Shown: positions 37,495 through 52,095, counted from the first letter of the stretch. The stretch: DNA of 64,000 nucleotides from Vespa crabro (GCF_910589235.1 NC_060963.1:1406001-1470000), one strand, 5' to 3'. Made by a program: numbers and translations. The notes: generated by a model from the sequence alone, not told the origin.

Positions 37495-40180
37495 GAAAAA
37501 GAAGAAGAAGAAGAAGAAGAAGAAGAGGACGAAGAGGACGAAGAAGACGAAGAAGAAGAAAGAGACAGAAGGAAAGAAGGAAGGAAGAAAAGAAAGAAGA
37601 TTATTATAAAGCCAGTATGCGTCGTTGCGTTTCACATTTGGCCGTTTCCCGCGTTGAGCAATCGTCTTCTGCTTCGTTTCCATCCGGTCGTAGCAGACAC
37701 GTGGAGAAGAATTGACGCTTTAAGAGAAGAGTTTCTCTCTCTCTCTCTTTCTTTTCCGTCGGAGAAACAGAACGTTTTATTCACTCACACGCAAACCTAA
37801 CGTTCGAAGATTATTCGTTTTATCTCTCTCTCTCTCTCTCTGTCTGTCTGTCTGTCTGTCTTTCTCTTTTATACCATAAATAGTTTTCGTTCCGATGGAC
37901 ACCAGATAACCTTTAATCTTCTTGAATAAGCTGATCACACTTCTGGACCATTAAGGGATCATTTACTTGTATACAGATTGGTGCTTAATTACCTGAAAAA
38001 TATCGAATATCTTAATGGTTAAGAGAAGGCCGATCATTTTCTTGTTACCTATGGATATAACAAATATATGTATATCAACCCATATCGGATTTTGATCCGA
38101 TTAATTTGGTTATCATGAAAAATATCGAATATCTTAATTGTAAATAAGGCTTATCATTTTTCTCGTATTTATAGATATAACAAGTGTACCTATCAATATC
38201 TATATTGGATTATAATTTAAATAATTTGGTTATCTTGAAAAATATCGAGTATCTTAATTGTAATGTGCCTGATCATTATTTCTACGTACATATTGATATA
38301 ACAAATGTTACCTAAACTACCTATTGGATTTTGATCTAATCAATTTGGTTATCGTATAATTTAATTAGAATTAATACTCATAGGTATAATTATATGGTTG
38401 ATGGGTATATAAGAAAATAACTGGATAAATAAATTATTTAGATGTAAATTGTATGACGAAAAAAAAGGTAATAAAATGAGGGCTAAGTCATATCTATTAG
38501 TCTTCGATCTCGTTCGATGTTCAAATCTATTACAATTGAAATTATTTATACATATGTTTGTATAAACTGAAAGAAAAGTATTACATACGGAAGAAATAAA
38601 AACGTAAAAGATCTATATCTAAATATCTATTTACTTACGTGACGAGCCATAAAATATAAACAATGGTAACAAAGTAAACAAACATACATACGTTTGAATA
38701 TCTACTTTTCAATAGAAACATTTATTGTATATATATATATATATAAAATTTTTATTTCTAGTAAAACATTGAAAACAGTTCGTTGTACCGGAGAACGTAT
38801 TATTCGAAATAGCTATCATATAAACTGAGAGTAAATACTCAGACGTTAACCTCGTTAAATATATCTATGATATCGTCGTTTCATTTTCTTTCTCACTCTC
38901 ATCGAGTCATTGGTAATAATGTAAATAAGCAGATGCGCTTAAGGATCACCCTTGTGTCAATACGTAGAATGAAATGGTAGTTGGATCACCTCTTCATCCT
39001 CTTTGGATGACGGCTCATCTTTGGAATGTTTTTTAACGACCGACTACTAATCACCGACATATATAAAGTACTTACTTATTCTTGAGACACGACGTTTGAT
39101 CCCCGAAGAAATAACTTTAGCCATGACTGTATTTTTGATTAGGTAGATAGGTAGGTAATTAAGGTGGATACTTACTTACGCGTTTATTAAACTATGCAAC
39201 AGTCGTCCGTGGATTACATTAATTTAACGTTTGAATAATTAGCTTATGTATAATATCGTCGAGTTGTAAACAATGACTATGGTGGAACTTCGAACGATTA
39301 AATTCGTAGGAGAGTTAAAAGAAGGAATAAAAAAAAAAAAAAAAAAAAAAAACAAGAAAAGAAAGAAAAGAAAAGAAAATGAGAGAAAGAGAAAGAAAAA
39401 AAGAAATTAAAAACAAGGGAATAAGCCATCATCGTGTTATATATTCTCGGAGGTTCGCATGGGATGGCACTAACTCGAAAGGCAAATTGTAATTATCCTA
39501 CCGGATTGCTCTAGATAACTTGTAACATAACTACGACGTAGAACTATCGTACAAACGATCGAATATTCTATATCTACTTCCATTTACCGTGGTAACAATC
39601 CCATCCTAATAGCTTTTGTTGCCGCTGTTAATTTTACGCCAGCCACGTCGTGCCACGTTCTCCGTCATTATCTCGCTTTATTACAAATCTACGGTACGCT
39701 GTAAGTATTTCTTTTTTTTTTTTTTTCTTTTTAAAAACGCGCCGATCGCATTAAGATCGACATACTTCTTAATGCGTAATTTCGTCTTCCTTTCGTACAA
39801 AAAGTATCGTTTTCTTTCTTTTTTTTTTATTATGAAAAAAAAAAAAAAATGTTCATTAAATTTCAAACGAAATCAACGTCGAATACAAGTAAGTGCTCAC
39901 TTAGACATTCTCACGATTACGTTTATGTAAAAATTCAAATTATCGTTCGCAAATACGAACTTTTATTAGAAATTAGAAGAAAGAGACAAAAAAAAAAAAA
40001 AGAACCGTACGAGACAGTATATACCTACGAAAAAAAAAAAAGCGACGGTATTTTTCGCAATTCCCAAAAACTATCATAGAAACTTATTTCAAAGTGAAAC
40101 GCTTACGAGGAAAATCCAAGTATATACGAACGAGATGAAAGACACTCGTTTGATCAGTTTGGAGAATTAGAGTGAGCTAA
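34101..40180. other. Non-coding, microsatellite-rich region III
   Basis: Holds (TA)n 34,788-34,825 and 35,820-35,866, (ACCT)n about 34,945-34,996, (GA)n 35,631-35,673, (CTTA/ACCT)n 36,592-36,640, (GAA)n 37,291-37,322 and 37,500-37,525, and (CTGT)n 37,840-37,861. At 38,000-38,360 the words GAAAAATATCGA(A/G)TATCTTAAT and TTTGGTTATC recur three times in an AT-rich, roughly 120-base periodicity. No coding exon recognised. Confidence 0.55.
37995..38360. repeat. Three imperfect tandem copies, about 120 bp each
   Basis: TGAAAAATATCGAATATCTT is seen at about 37,993, 38,116 and (with GAGT) 38,234, each followed by a GATCATTTT-like word, 'GATATAACAA' and TTTGATCTAATCAATTTGGTTATC-type endings. The copies are diverged but in register. 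Confidence 0.75.
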
Positions 40181-40400
40181 CCAATGGTAACGATTGTAGC
40201 CCTACCAATGACGGTATCCATAGACCACACCTACTCGATAGACCACGCCCATCTGCCAGTTGGCGGCAGCGGAAAGGAACCCGGTTTAGTTGTTAAGACG
40301 GCCCTGGCGAGTGGTAATGCATACCGGAGGGTACCCCCAAGGGCCAGGCAAAATCAATAGACCAATGGCTACTACTTGGACGCGTGCGTACTCGTCGAGC
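40181..40400. promoter_or_regulatory. Complex-sequence island with duplicated motif, possible enhancer
   Basis: A non-repetitive stretch inside simple-sequence DNA. ATAGACCACACC and ATAGACCACGCC occur 21 bases apart (about 40,212 and 40,233), and CCAAT occurs three times in the island. GACCAC(A/G)CC resembles a Runt-domain site. The regulatory role is inference only. Confidence 0.3.
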
Positions 40401-40817
40401 ACGACGGACATTGCCTCTCACGATAGCAACCGTCGTTGAGACGATCGTAGAAGGAGGAGGAGGAGGAGGAGGAGGAGGAGGAGGAGGAGGAGGAGGAGGA
40501 GGAGGTGGTGGTGATGGTGATGGTAGTAGTGGTGGTGATGGTGGTGGTGGTGGTTGTGCTGCTGCTGCTACTGCTGCTGCTGTTGCTGGTGATGATGGTG
40601 GGGATAGAAGAGGTCGCCACCCCCTTCCTTCCTCCCTTCTTCTCTTCTTCACAGCTTCGAGCGCGGATACGTGCGAGCAGCAATTTAGCCGAATCATTCC
40701 TGTCGCATGATTTATCACTCCCACCCTAGAGCGGTAATGGTCGAGCAGTAATAGTATTGGTAATAGTGGCACTCGATGGTAAACCTAGTCCGAGGTCACT
40801 CTCTGCGTGCGTTTACT

Positions 40818-40866
<49 letters not shown>

Positions 40867-41118
40867 TTATATATATATATGTATAGTATATGTATGTATA
40901 CATGTATATAAAATGTATTTGTGTATATATATATATATATACATATATAAGTATGGAATACAGAATCTGTAAGAACGTTTCGTATAGCACGGAGGTACAA
41001 TGTTGGCTCCTCCTAACCAGGCACAGGCAAATAAGGCAAGCGACGGTGTAAAGTGTCCGTGATAAATCTTCTCAAGCTTCTCGTATTGGTGCTGGCTTTC
41101 TTGCTGTTCTTTTCTTTT

Positions 41119-41175
<57 letters not shown>

Positions 41176-42138
41176 CTCTCAGACAAGCGTAATCGTGATA
41201 ATCCTTTTTTAAGTTCCTCCGATACGAACGCGCATGGCACATACCGCATTGCGTGGAAATGCACGATCGAAAGGGTATTTAAATTTCGATCGATTCTTCC
41301 TTTCTTTATTTTATTTTTATTTTCTTACGATTTAATTATCCACCCAACTAATCTGCTCGAATTATAAGGAATTTTTGTGAAGAAACATTGTCATATTTAA
41401 TGACCGGCTTGATACGCGTCCAAGAGAATAAAAGCAGGAAACAATGTTCGCTTAAGCGCGAATAACGATGATTATACGAATTCTATTCTAGCGAGAGCGA
41501 TTATCATCTACGTTTGATGTCGTACGTAGCGCATGCGATACTCAGTTAGATGTAATGCGTTCGTAACACGTAGTACTCATTGTCGTGGGAGTTGTTAATA
41601 CGTTTGACCCCTCGACCTCTGAAAGTTTCATGAACATAGTAAACGTTTGCTCGAGTTCAGTAGTTCCCGTTTAGTATTAGTATTAGTAGTAGTAGTAGTA
41701 GTAGTAATACCAATAGTAATAATGGTGATAGTAATAGTGGTAGTATTGTCACTAGTACTTAAGAAGTTTATTGAGAACGCTTACTTACCTTCTATCTGTA
41801 GATAGATAGGTACGTTGTATCACCTAGGTATGATAAAAATGGAACTAGTCGATTTGATTATTTTCCACGGTAAAATAATATTTTTAGTTTATTTATAGCG
41901 CGAACGATCCTTTGACAGCCGTTTCAGATGAAGAATATAACGAGAAAATATAACGCAATTCAAAGAATAAAACAATACCTATTAAATATTCGTATAATAA
42001 TAAGAAAAGATAAACGATTTGTTTCTCTTGATCGAGGAAACGATTGGTTTAGACGATTAATACTTTTTTTAGAAACTTTATTGATGCCTCAATTAAAGAA
42101 AACTCCTTGGGATCGTTCGTTCGTTCGTTCGTTCGTTC

Positions 42139-42215
<77 letters not shown>

Positions 42216-43633
42216 CGGATGCACGCACGAATGGATCATTTTCAATACCGACAGATATCTATCGAGAAAATCTGCTAATAAGCGGTCGGTTCTGGTAATA
42301 ATTATTAGTTGTTTTGCCGATTGCTCGGAGAATTTACTTGATATGTTTGTAACGATAATGCAGCATCGATCGCATGCGTTTAATATTCTGATCATTCGAA
42401 AAACAAGAAGGTGTAATTTACAAACGAAGTACCTACGCGTAAATTAACCGGAGACGTGGAGATCTATGTTTATACACTTACGTACGTGTAGTATGATAAA
42501 GAAAAAAGGATAGAGTATAGGTAAATGGTTTTAATTACTTAAACTATATCATCGGGTTAAGGAAGATCGATCGATTTCACGTTTTAAGATTTACTCTACC
42601 CCATCGTTTTTTTTCTTTTCTTTTCTTTTCTTTTCTTTTCTCTTTTTTCTTTTTTCTTTTTTCTTTTTCACGTATCTACGCGATATTATCTATTCGTTGT
42701 CAAAGTATGTATATATTCGATATATTTTATTAGTAACGATCTCAACGTTGCTTGGTAGTGCACACTTGAAAATCAATATATCTATCAATATATACGTTAA
42801 TAGAATCGACTTTTTCGAACGATAACCGTTGAAAACTGGTTACTCAACTACAAGACGACTTCATTATCTATCTTATACCGGACAGTCGAGATACTGCAAT
42901 TGATATATGAAATCGATGAGGTACCTAAGAAATAAATCTTTTCAAGAAAATTATCGCGAATTAAACGCGTCGACTATGGTATTTCATCGTGTATTTTATA
43001 TATTTATCATTTTCGTATAATTATTTATTTGAAATTATTCTTTAGAAGATCTAAAGATATTCATTTTTTTCTTTTTCTCTTTCTCATGACTATTTCAAAA
43101 ATATTTTAATTTTCGCATGGATATACGTAGATACAGATTATTTCTCTATAAAAGTATTTTTCTCGATCGTTCAACGTCGATGACGTATATATAACTGTAT
43201 TTATAAACAAAATCGGTCATACAGATCGATCTCGAAATAACGTATGTACGTGATAATTTTATACACCGGTTCTTCCAGCACGTTGTTGCCCTGTTTTTAA
43301 GAAATTCTTCTTGAATATTGCGGTTACCGAATCGTGCGGTCGCTACGGTTAAATTCTGTGGTCGCACGATTAGTCTCCGACCGCTTTTGAAATGAGATAA
43401 ATCGAGCTTCGAAGGATATTTTATGCGATTCCGCATAACTGTAGGTTATGGGTTATTGTACGTATACCGTTAAAGTACAAATTTTTTTTCTTCGTCCGAT
43501 CTTCATTGGTATGTATCAAAAAAAGAAAAAAGAAAAGAAAGAAAAAGAATAATACTCGATCCCATGTAATTTTATTATCTTTACGAGAACTACGAGATAT
43601 GTAATATTTTTGTTTGGTCATATAAAAAAATTA

Positions 43634-43670
<37 letters not shown>

Positions 43671-45340
43671 CGTTCGTACGATCAAAGTAAGACGTTTTGA
43701 ATGAATTAGAAAATAATTGTACGTCATTCGAATATCTTTTTTACGACATGGACAATTCAATTTCAAATTAGGTAGATAGGTAGGTGTATATACCTGTATT
43801 ATATTTAACAATAGAAAAGGAAACAATAAACACGTTAGTAACAAATAAACCATAAAAAGAAAGGAAGAAAGAAAGAAAGAGAGAGAGAAAGAAAGAAAGG
43901 AAAAAAAAAGAGAAAATGTTAGAAGGGAAGTTTCGCGTTATAAAGAAACGTCGTTAGGTTTGTAAGAAGTCTCAGAGTTCTACTCCAAAGCGCTTATTAA
44001 GAAGAGAAACGTGCCATATCCTCTGGCAGGACGTGACGACATGGCGTCGGTAACATCGTCCAATCTGCGTTTTAGTAAACGTAAATTATGTTCCCTAAAG
44101 TAAATAAATATTTCATTAAATTAAATACATATATATATATATATATATATCTATTTAGTGAGAATAACTCGAGTCGAATTTTTATTCGACGAAAGGTATC
44201 GTTTGGAGATGAACAATGATCGAGGGGGCAGATAATTTTTGTTCTTATGGTCTGGGTATAAAGACGTCATTGTGCCAGTGGATATATAGATACTTACCCT
44301 ATCTGTCATTTGTTTGATTTATTTATTAAGTACTTAGACTCTATCTTATTAGATTAGAAATATGTTTCAAATGTTTTTCCTCCTTTTTTTTTCTTTTTCT
44401 TTTTTTCTTTTTTTCTTTTTTTTTTTTTTTTTTTTTCTTTTAAATACCTAAGAAATTTCGTATTTCTTCGTAATCGATATAGGACGATTGTACTCTTTTT
44501 GTTTTTTATTTTTTTTCATTTCTCTTTCTTTTTTCCTTCTTCTTTTTTTTTTTTTTCTTTTTCTTCTTTCGTTCTCTCTTTCTTCGTTTCATCGAGCACA
44601 TAGGTATCCGCCGTCTATTTCACTTGGTGATATTTTTATTTCGGAGAATAAAGAACTCGAGGGTGGTTTAGATAGATAGATAAGGCAGGTAGAGTATATT
44701 TTGCGGGTGTACTTACGATCGTTCGCAATTGTATCCATCCACACTGACGATTAAGGCACATATAAAGAGAAGAAGTAGAAGTAGATGGAGAAAGAGAACT
44801 GTGTGTTCGCGTACGTAGCTATTATTTATAGGGGGGCGGGATGAGGAAGCGGGGAGGGGAGAGAGCTTACCTCGGGGAAGTAGAAAAGCACGGCCATTTC
44901 GTGTGATCGATACCTATATCCACCGGTCAGCTTTTCCTGAGGGGTAGGTACCATCGACCCGCAGGTATGTATGTACGTACGTACGTACGTACTTACCTAT
45001 GTACGAGCGAGCAGCATGCAAATGGCGAATGGCGTTCACCAGCAAGAGATATTTCCCTTTGCCATGAGCCACCAATCTCACCCTCTAAGACGGATAAATT
45101 GATTTATCCACGCTAGACGATAGTGTGCATTCGACAATTTATACGATGGTCTCCATCGATCTTAATCCTAACCTTTTTCCCTATTTATACCTTTTCTCTT
45201 TTCTCCCCATTTCTTTTTCTATCCTTTGGAAAAATTAATAACTATCTAAGTAGTAATATTTATGGTTATCTAAATTTCTTTTTTAATAATTTTTTTTTTT
45301 TTTTTACACATTTCTGATGAACGAAAAATTGCAATTACGA

Positions 45341-45389
<49 letters not shown>

Positions 45390-45869
45390 TTTTTTAGCGA
45401 TTAGTCGTGATAAATAAGAAAAATTACATTAATTACCTACATACTATATCCAATAATGATCAAACGTATCTGTAAATATAATTTTAAAAGATACGATTAA
45501 TAAGAACAAAGAAGAAAATTGGAGAAAGGACCAAAAATGTATAGAAGGATCACGGAGAAGAGGGTAAGCGACGGATAAGGTCGAAGTCAGAGTCGGATCT
45601 TGATCAGCGTGGGCGAGGAGGAAGAGGAAGAGGAAAAGGCGAGGTCGGTGAGCTCGATGGGCGTCCACGAGCTCGGCCAATTGGTCGATCGAGCTGGTAA
45701 TGGTCGGTGGGCGTAGATGTAAGCTTGGATGCGCAACACGAGTGCGCACTTGGTTGGCTTTACGCTTGTTCTCAGTTTACCTTCAGTCATCTCTCTTTCT
45801 CTCTCCTTCTCTTTCTACTCCCTCTTTCTTTCTCTATCTATCTCTATCTATCTATCTATCCATCTATAC

Positions 45870-45912
<43 letters not shown>

Positions 45913-46140
45913 TTTCTCTCTTTCTCTCTCTATCGCTGTAGTCCAGGTGCTCTAAGTCAAGTTTCTTCTTCGTCTGTGACTTCTCAACCGGTCTGAAGGA
46001 ATACGACCGAGGAAGGCTGGCGTGGTAATCGTGAGACCTCCTCCTTCTTCCACGCTGCACCTTTAATCTTGATCTCACTTGCAAAAGAGATGGAAGAAGA
46101 GGTGGAGGAGGAGGAGGAGGAGGAGGTGGAGGAAGAGGTT
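40401..46140. other. Non-coding, microsatellite-rich region IV
   Basis: Holds (GGA)n and (GGT/GAT)n 40,452-40,600, (TA)n 40,820-40,860, (CT)n 41,125-41,171, (AGT)n about 41,680-41,710, (GTTC)n(GA)n 42,114-42,210, (AAT)n 43,636-43,672, (TA)n 44,130-44,150 and 45,346-45,384, and (GTAC)n 44,968-44,995. G-rich sequence with four G-tracts lies at 44,831-44,865. No coding exon recognised. Confidence 0.55.
42114..42210. repeat. (GTTC)n followed by a long (GA)n
   Basis: Roughly six GTTC units run directly into about 70 bases of pure GA, among the longest dinucleotide runs here. Confidence 0.95.
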
Positions 46141-46149
46141 GTTGGGTGG

Positions 46150-46226
46150 TGGGCGCGCGCTTCGAATGGTTCGGACAATCCGCTTGAACCCAGCATAGCG
46201 TGAGCAGGTTGCTTGCTTCTTCTTAA

Positions 46227-46272
<46 letters not shown>

Positions 46273-46830
46273 GGGAGAGAAAAAGGATTATAGGAGAAGA
46301 GTAGTGGGGCGGTGAAAGGGAGGGAGGTGCTGGCTGGGCGTCGCGACGCTTTAAATCTCTCTCTCTCTCTCTCTCTCTCACTCTCTTTCTTCCTCTTTCT
46401 CCGTGAAGTAAAACGGTGGGGGTAAGGCCGCTCGGAGCGCGCGCTTCGAGCGAGTCCGAACGGAAGGCAATCTGCTCGAATCCGGCGGAGCGCGAGCAGC
46501 GTAGCTCGCGCTGTGTTTCCCTTCTCGCGTTGTGTACTGCTGCCGGTGGTGGTGGTGGTGGTGGTGGTGGTGGTGGTTGTAGTGGTGGTAAAGAGAAAGA
46601 GAGATAGAGAAGGAGAGACGAGAGAGGGATAGATTGATAGATAGGGAAGGAGAGAGAGAGAAAAGGAGGAGGGGTAGACCGTTGGGCGTCGCGACGCTTT
46701 AAATCTCGATCTCGCCTCGAACGAGTGGAGGGGAAGGTGGGGGTAAGGCTAGTCCGGGTTACGCTTCGAGCGAGTCCGAACGGAAGGCAATCTTCTTGAA
46801 TCCGGCGGAGCGCGAAGAGGCTAACTCGTT
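46150..46830. repeat. GC-rich block repeated three times upstream of eyegone
   Basis: GCTTCGAGCGAGTCCGAACG... is found at 46,443 and 46,763 with the same continuation (GGAAGGCAATCT, then TCCGGCGGAGCGCGA). A more diverged copy lies at about 46,155 (GCGCGCGCTTCGAA, AATCCGCTTGAA, GCGTGAGCAG). A linked block GGGCGTCGCGACGCTTTAAA occurs at 46,336 and 46,684. (GA)n, (CT)n and (GGT)n tracts lie between the copies. Position 0.7-1.3 kb before the first coding exon makes it a candidate promoter or 5' UTR segment. Confidence 0.75.
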
Positions 46831-46878
46831 GTGCCGGATTAAGAAAAAGAGAAGGAGTTATATTGTTGATTAATTTCT

Positions 46879-46886
46879 TATTATTA

Positions 46887-46939
<53 letters not shown>

Positions 46940-46940
46940 T
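46879..46940. repeat. (TTA)n microsatellite
   Basis: About 60 bases of TTA with one interruption, between the GC-rich block and the eyegone coding start. Confidence 0.95.
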
Positions 46941-47494
46941 GTTATTTCTTTGACATAAGAGAAAGGAATAATAAGAGATAAGAAAAGAAGAGGAGAGAAG
47001 AGAAGATTAAAGAAGAGAAGAAAGAAGGAATAGAGAAACTTGCAGCGATGGAAGACGATCGTAGGAGCTTACGTGATGTTGTGCTCGTGTCACGTTGAAG
47101 AGGAAGGCTCGCCTCGAGCGAGCTGCTATCCGACCTCGTCGTCGTCGTCTTACCGTTTTCGTCGATGTCGACGGCAACGAGGAGGAGGCAACGTGCCGCC
47201 GTCGCTACCGCCGACGGAAAGTAGGAGGAGGAGGAGGGGAAAGTGGTGGAGGTGGAGGAGGAGGAGGAGAAGGTAAAAGAGGATCCGATTGCGTTTTGCA
47301 GAGGTGCCTCCTTTGTGCCCGAAACGAGAGAGAGAGAGAGAGAGGGAGAGGGAGAAAGAGAAAGACGGATAGACAGACAGAGATATAGGAACGAGACAAG
47401 AAAGTGCGAGTGTGTGTTAAAGGAGGACGGAAGGCGAGGGAGGAGCCGGTGCACACAGCCGGTGGAGGGGGTCCAGCCGAGATCTCGTCTGGTG

Positions 47495-48164
<670 letters not shown>

Positions 48165-49802
48165 GTGAGTATTTTCTCATTCGCGTTTTATGAAAGTGTC
48201 AATGAAATTTTCAAATGTCGTTCTTTCCTTTCTCCCTGACAAGAGTCTTTTTTTTTTCTTTCTTCTTTTTCGTTCTTTTCGCCGGCTACCCATTCGCCCG
48301 TTCGAACGACACGCCTTCTAATCGTATACAAATGTTTACTGCGTTCATCTTTTGTCTACGAATGTGCGCACGAGTTTGAGAGATAAGACGGCGAGCGAAT
48401 CGCAAATAAAAGAAGTTTAATTTCATTACGTACGTAATTATTATACGTCAGACTCAGGAGAGAGACCATTCGTCAATCATCCATTTATGCATTTCATTAA
48501 TAAAACTTTTAAGAAAAGCAAAAGTCTACAGGGAACATTTAAATCCGAAGGTAACAGGAAAAGGCGTTCATCTTTGGCGCACCTGTAAAACACTTTTGTT
48601 TTTCTTTTTTTTTTTTTTTCTCCTTTCTCCCTCGAAAATTAGAGGATATAGAAAAGTATCGATGATTTTATCGATATAAAATTATAAACGAAGAATTAGA
48701 TTCTTAACTATCCTGAAGCGAGTACTCACTCACTCACTCCACTCACTTTACTTAGTCCATGTGCGAACACGTTTTCCGAATGGAAGTACTTACTTAGATA
48801 TTAACGTATCTGCAGGCATGATCGACGTCGAACCTTGGCAAACACGCATCCCCTATCCCCGAGCTATAATTAACGACGATTTAACCAATTAATTTTTTTA
48901 CCTCCCCGGATGGGATCTCCTCCGTGATTTCTTCTCCGTTACACGCATCCTTCTTTTATCCGGATTTATTATGGATCGATTAGAGACGATTACTAAATAG
49001 TCGGCCGATCATTTATTCGACATTTTTCTTTCAATTTCATATCATTTCTACTAAATTAAATTATCAATCAAGGTTATAAAGGTTAACGAAATATTTTGTC
49101 GAAGAGTTAAAAATAAAAGAGATAAAGAAGTGACGATCCTCGAAATTCCTTTCGAACGAGTCATTCGAATTAAAGCTTCATTGTTTTCCATATTTTTCAA
49201 CAGGAAAAAAATGCATTGTCTCGAGTCGCGTGTTAAACGAGCGTGACAAACGCGTTTCATGCTTTTCGAAGTTCAAAGTTACGGGAGAATATTTATTTGG
49301 TGGGGCTTTAGAAACGATAATTTTTTCCTTTCGTTAATTGGATTTTTGAGCCGAGGTGGTCTCTGTTATCTCAAGAGTGTACTCGTGCAAGGCAAATATT
49401 TATTCGACAATATGTACGTTCATGATTCCAACGAGCTAATTTTTTTCTCTTTAAAACGACTCACAAGTATAGTTAGTATAACTTAGTCTCGTTATCAAAG
49501 AATTTTCGTTATTTTTTGGATCGAGTCGATTGAGTCGTCGAACGTTTCGACGTACCCTTGCATGGACTCAACGAAGCGTATCACTCGAAACTGTCAGAAG
49601 AAAGAATCTCGTTCGAAAGTATCTTAGTATCGAAGAGAGTGTGATCAAATTTATGAACTCCGTTCTTTCTTTCTTTATCTCTCTATCCGTCTATCTGTCT
49701 ATTTATCTCAAATGATTTCCAACAAATTCTTTCCAGATTTTACACTTGCAAGATCGAGCATAGGCTAGCCAAAGTCGTAGATACTCCTCGAGAATCATGG
49801 AG

Positions 49803-49859
<57 letters not shown>

Positions 49860-50205
49860 TAACCGGTTTGAATGGGTTGCCGATGCTTTTCAAAAAGAGG
49901 AGCAGCGAAACGATCGATGGTCTCGAAGTACTTACTTATTACTGTACTTAGATAAAATCGTTTACGTAGCTCCATGATCTAATATTTTGCGATTCCCATG
50001 TCGTACTTCATTCGTCCGTTCGAGCCATATAGTCTGCCACGCCCTACCTCCGCGATCTATTTATCGACGAGGAATCTCTCGATATAGATTATTTTTCTAT
50101 TTGACGTAAAAAGTTTATTCGTTACAATATACTTACTACCTATATTCTTTTACTCTTTTGTTCGTAACAAGATAGTCGAGAATATGATTTATAAAGATAT
50201 ATAAA

Positions 50206-50250
<45 letters not shown>

Positions 50251-52057
50251 TCTAGGAGGTTGAAAAGTTTTCTACGAGAAGAAGCTTATCAGATCGCGCG
50301 CACGAGTGAACGCTAGGGATGCTGCGGGAAATTAGCGGACGCTTCGACGCTAATCTCTTCGGATCCGTCGCGTCCTTTGTACAACCTGTTCCCGAGCTGG
50401 AGCGCGCTTTGATCCTTCGTCGTTTGATTCAGGTAGCTGGCAGCTCGGATAACGAGAAGAGGAAACTTGTATATATACACGCACACAATATACACATTCA
50501 CTTTGATTTTTTTTTTTCGATGGAAACAATTACGAAAGAGGAATCAGGGGTAATCCTTGTAAGGACATCGCATTTTGCATTTCTCAAGACGTTAATATAT
50601 TTATCATATCTTTTCCTTTTTTCTTTTTTTTTTTTCCCCTTATTTTATATTCTTTTTTCTTTCGATACGACGAGATTCGTCCTTTCAGTTTCACTCTATC
50701 TATTCCGTCTATTGCTCTCTCTCTCTCTCTCTCGCTTCGCATTCACGATCGCTCTTTTCCATCAGCGATTTCGCACCCGCTCGAATACACCGGACTTCGT
50801 CCGAGAACTCGTTCAGAACCGGTTCCCGCGTCACTTCGAAGCAACGACGCGACGCATTTCTTTCAGTGCATCGGCTACTTTCGTTTTCACGACACCTTCG
50901 ATCGCTTTGACACGAAATGAGCGCGGAATGCACGTCGAAAGGGCCTTCGGAAAGGAAGCGGTCTTTCTGTGTCTTTTTAACCAACCATCGGGCCATATGT
51001 ATTCTCACAAACCTCTTTTACCTTCTCTTTATCGTCTGATCCATTTAAACGCGTCTAATAATTGTAAACAACGATAACCGAAATAGAATTTTTCTTTGAT
51101 AATTTATATCTACTTATTTACCTATCTACCTATCTATCTATCTATCCACATATCTATCTATCTAATATCTATCTATCATCATATCTATCTATTCGTTGAA
51201 TAAATTTTTAACGTAGAATCGCAAAAGAAAAGAGGAAGAAAAAAAAAAGAACAGATAGATATGCTTGATTTAATTTGATATAAGTAAAGGATTAACATTT
51301 GGTATCAAATGGTTAAACCCATAAGTAGTAACTATCTGGCAACATATTCCATAATACATGGTGGGTTCTTGCTCGATATTAAGATTAAGAGAAGTAATAT
51401 TAAAAGAAAACCGGTACGTGCCATATATGATCCACCACGTGTAATAAGGGGTTTAAATTTATGTCGGAGAATATTATCCAATGTTTGCATTCCTACGAAG
51501 GGCCCCTTCATAAAAGTGCAAGGAGCATCGTTTATACGCTACGAAAGAATTTCGAAGTTCCTTTTATGATCCGTTCATCGCCGTCAATTACTTTATATGT
51601 AGATTTCTACGCTCGCGACTGTTATTACCAGGAGTGATTTTTTTTTCTCTCTTTTCTTTTTTTTTCTTTCTTTTTTCTTTTTTCCTTTTCTTTCGTCCGT
51701 TTGTTTCTTCCTTTTTCTGTCCTTCTTTATCACCTTCTTTTTTCTCACCATTTATTTTCTTTTTCTCCCCTTTTCCTTTTTGTCTCGACTTTGACTTTTT
51801 CCCTTTTTTTTAATTGCAATGTCTCGTCGAAAAAAGATCGCCATAGAAATGTCCGAGAAAAATCTTCGTTCTAAATAATGATAAGTAAAAAAAGTTTTTC
51901 ACCCTGTCATATACTTTCGCGATGTCCTTATAGATAGGGTTGCTGCATTAGCCCGTCATTAGTTTTATCTTCGTGTACTAAAGATCGAGATTATATAGGC
52001 ACGTTAAATCGTCGAACGTCGTATCGATTGAGAGAAAGACAGAAAGAAAGAAAGAAA

Positions 52058-52095
<38 letters not shown>

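Noticed and set aside
40293..40772. Overlapping poly-Pro, poly-Ser and poly-Gly frames on both strands
   Set aside because: All are translations of the GGA/GGT/GCT trinucleotide run at 40,452-40,600; no frame extends as normal protein.
47243..47494. Upstream in-frame extension of the eyegone first exon
   Set aside because: Encodes Glu/Arg/Lys runs from GA and GGA microsatellites; the ATG pair at 47,495 is a better start, though not proven.
21960..47494. tRNA, rRNA or histone-type RNA genes
   Set aside because: Looked for cloverleaf B-box words and known small RNA signatures by eye; none convincing. A covariance-model scan would settle it.
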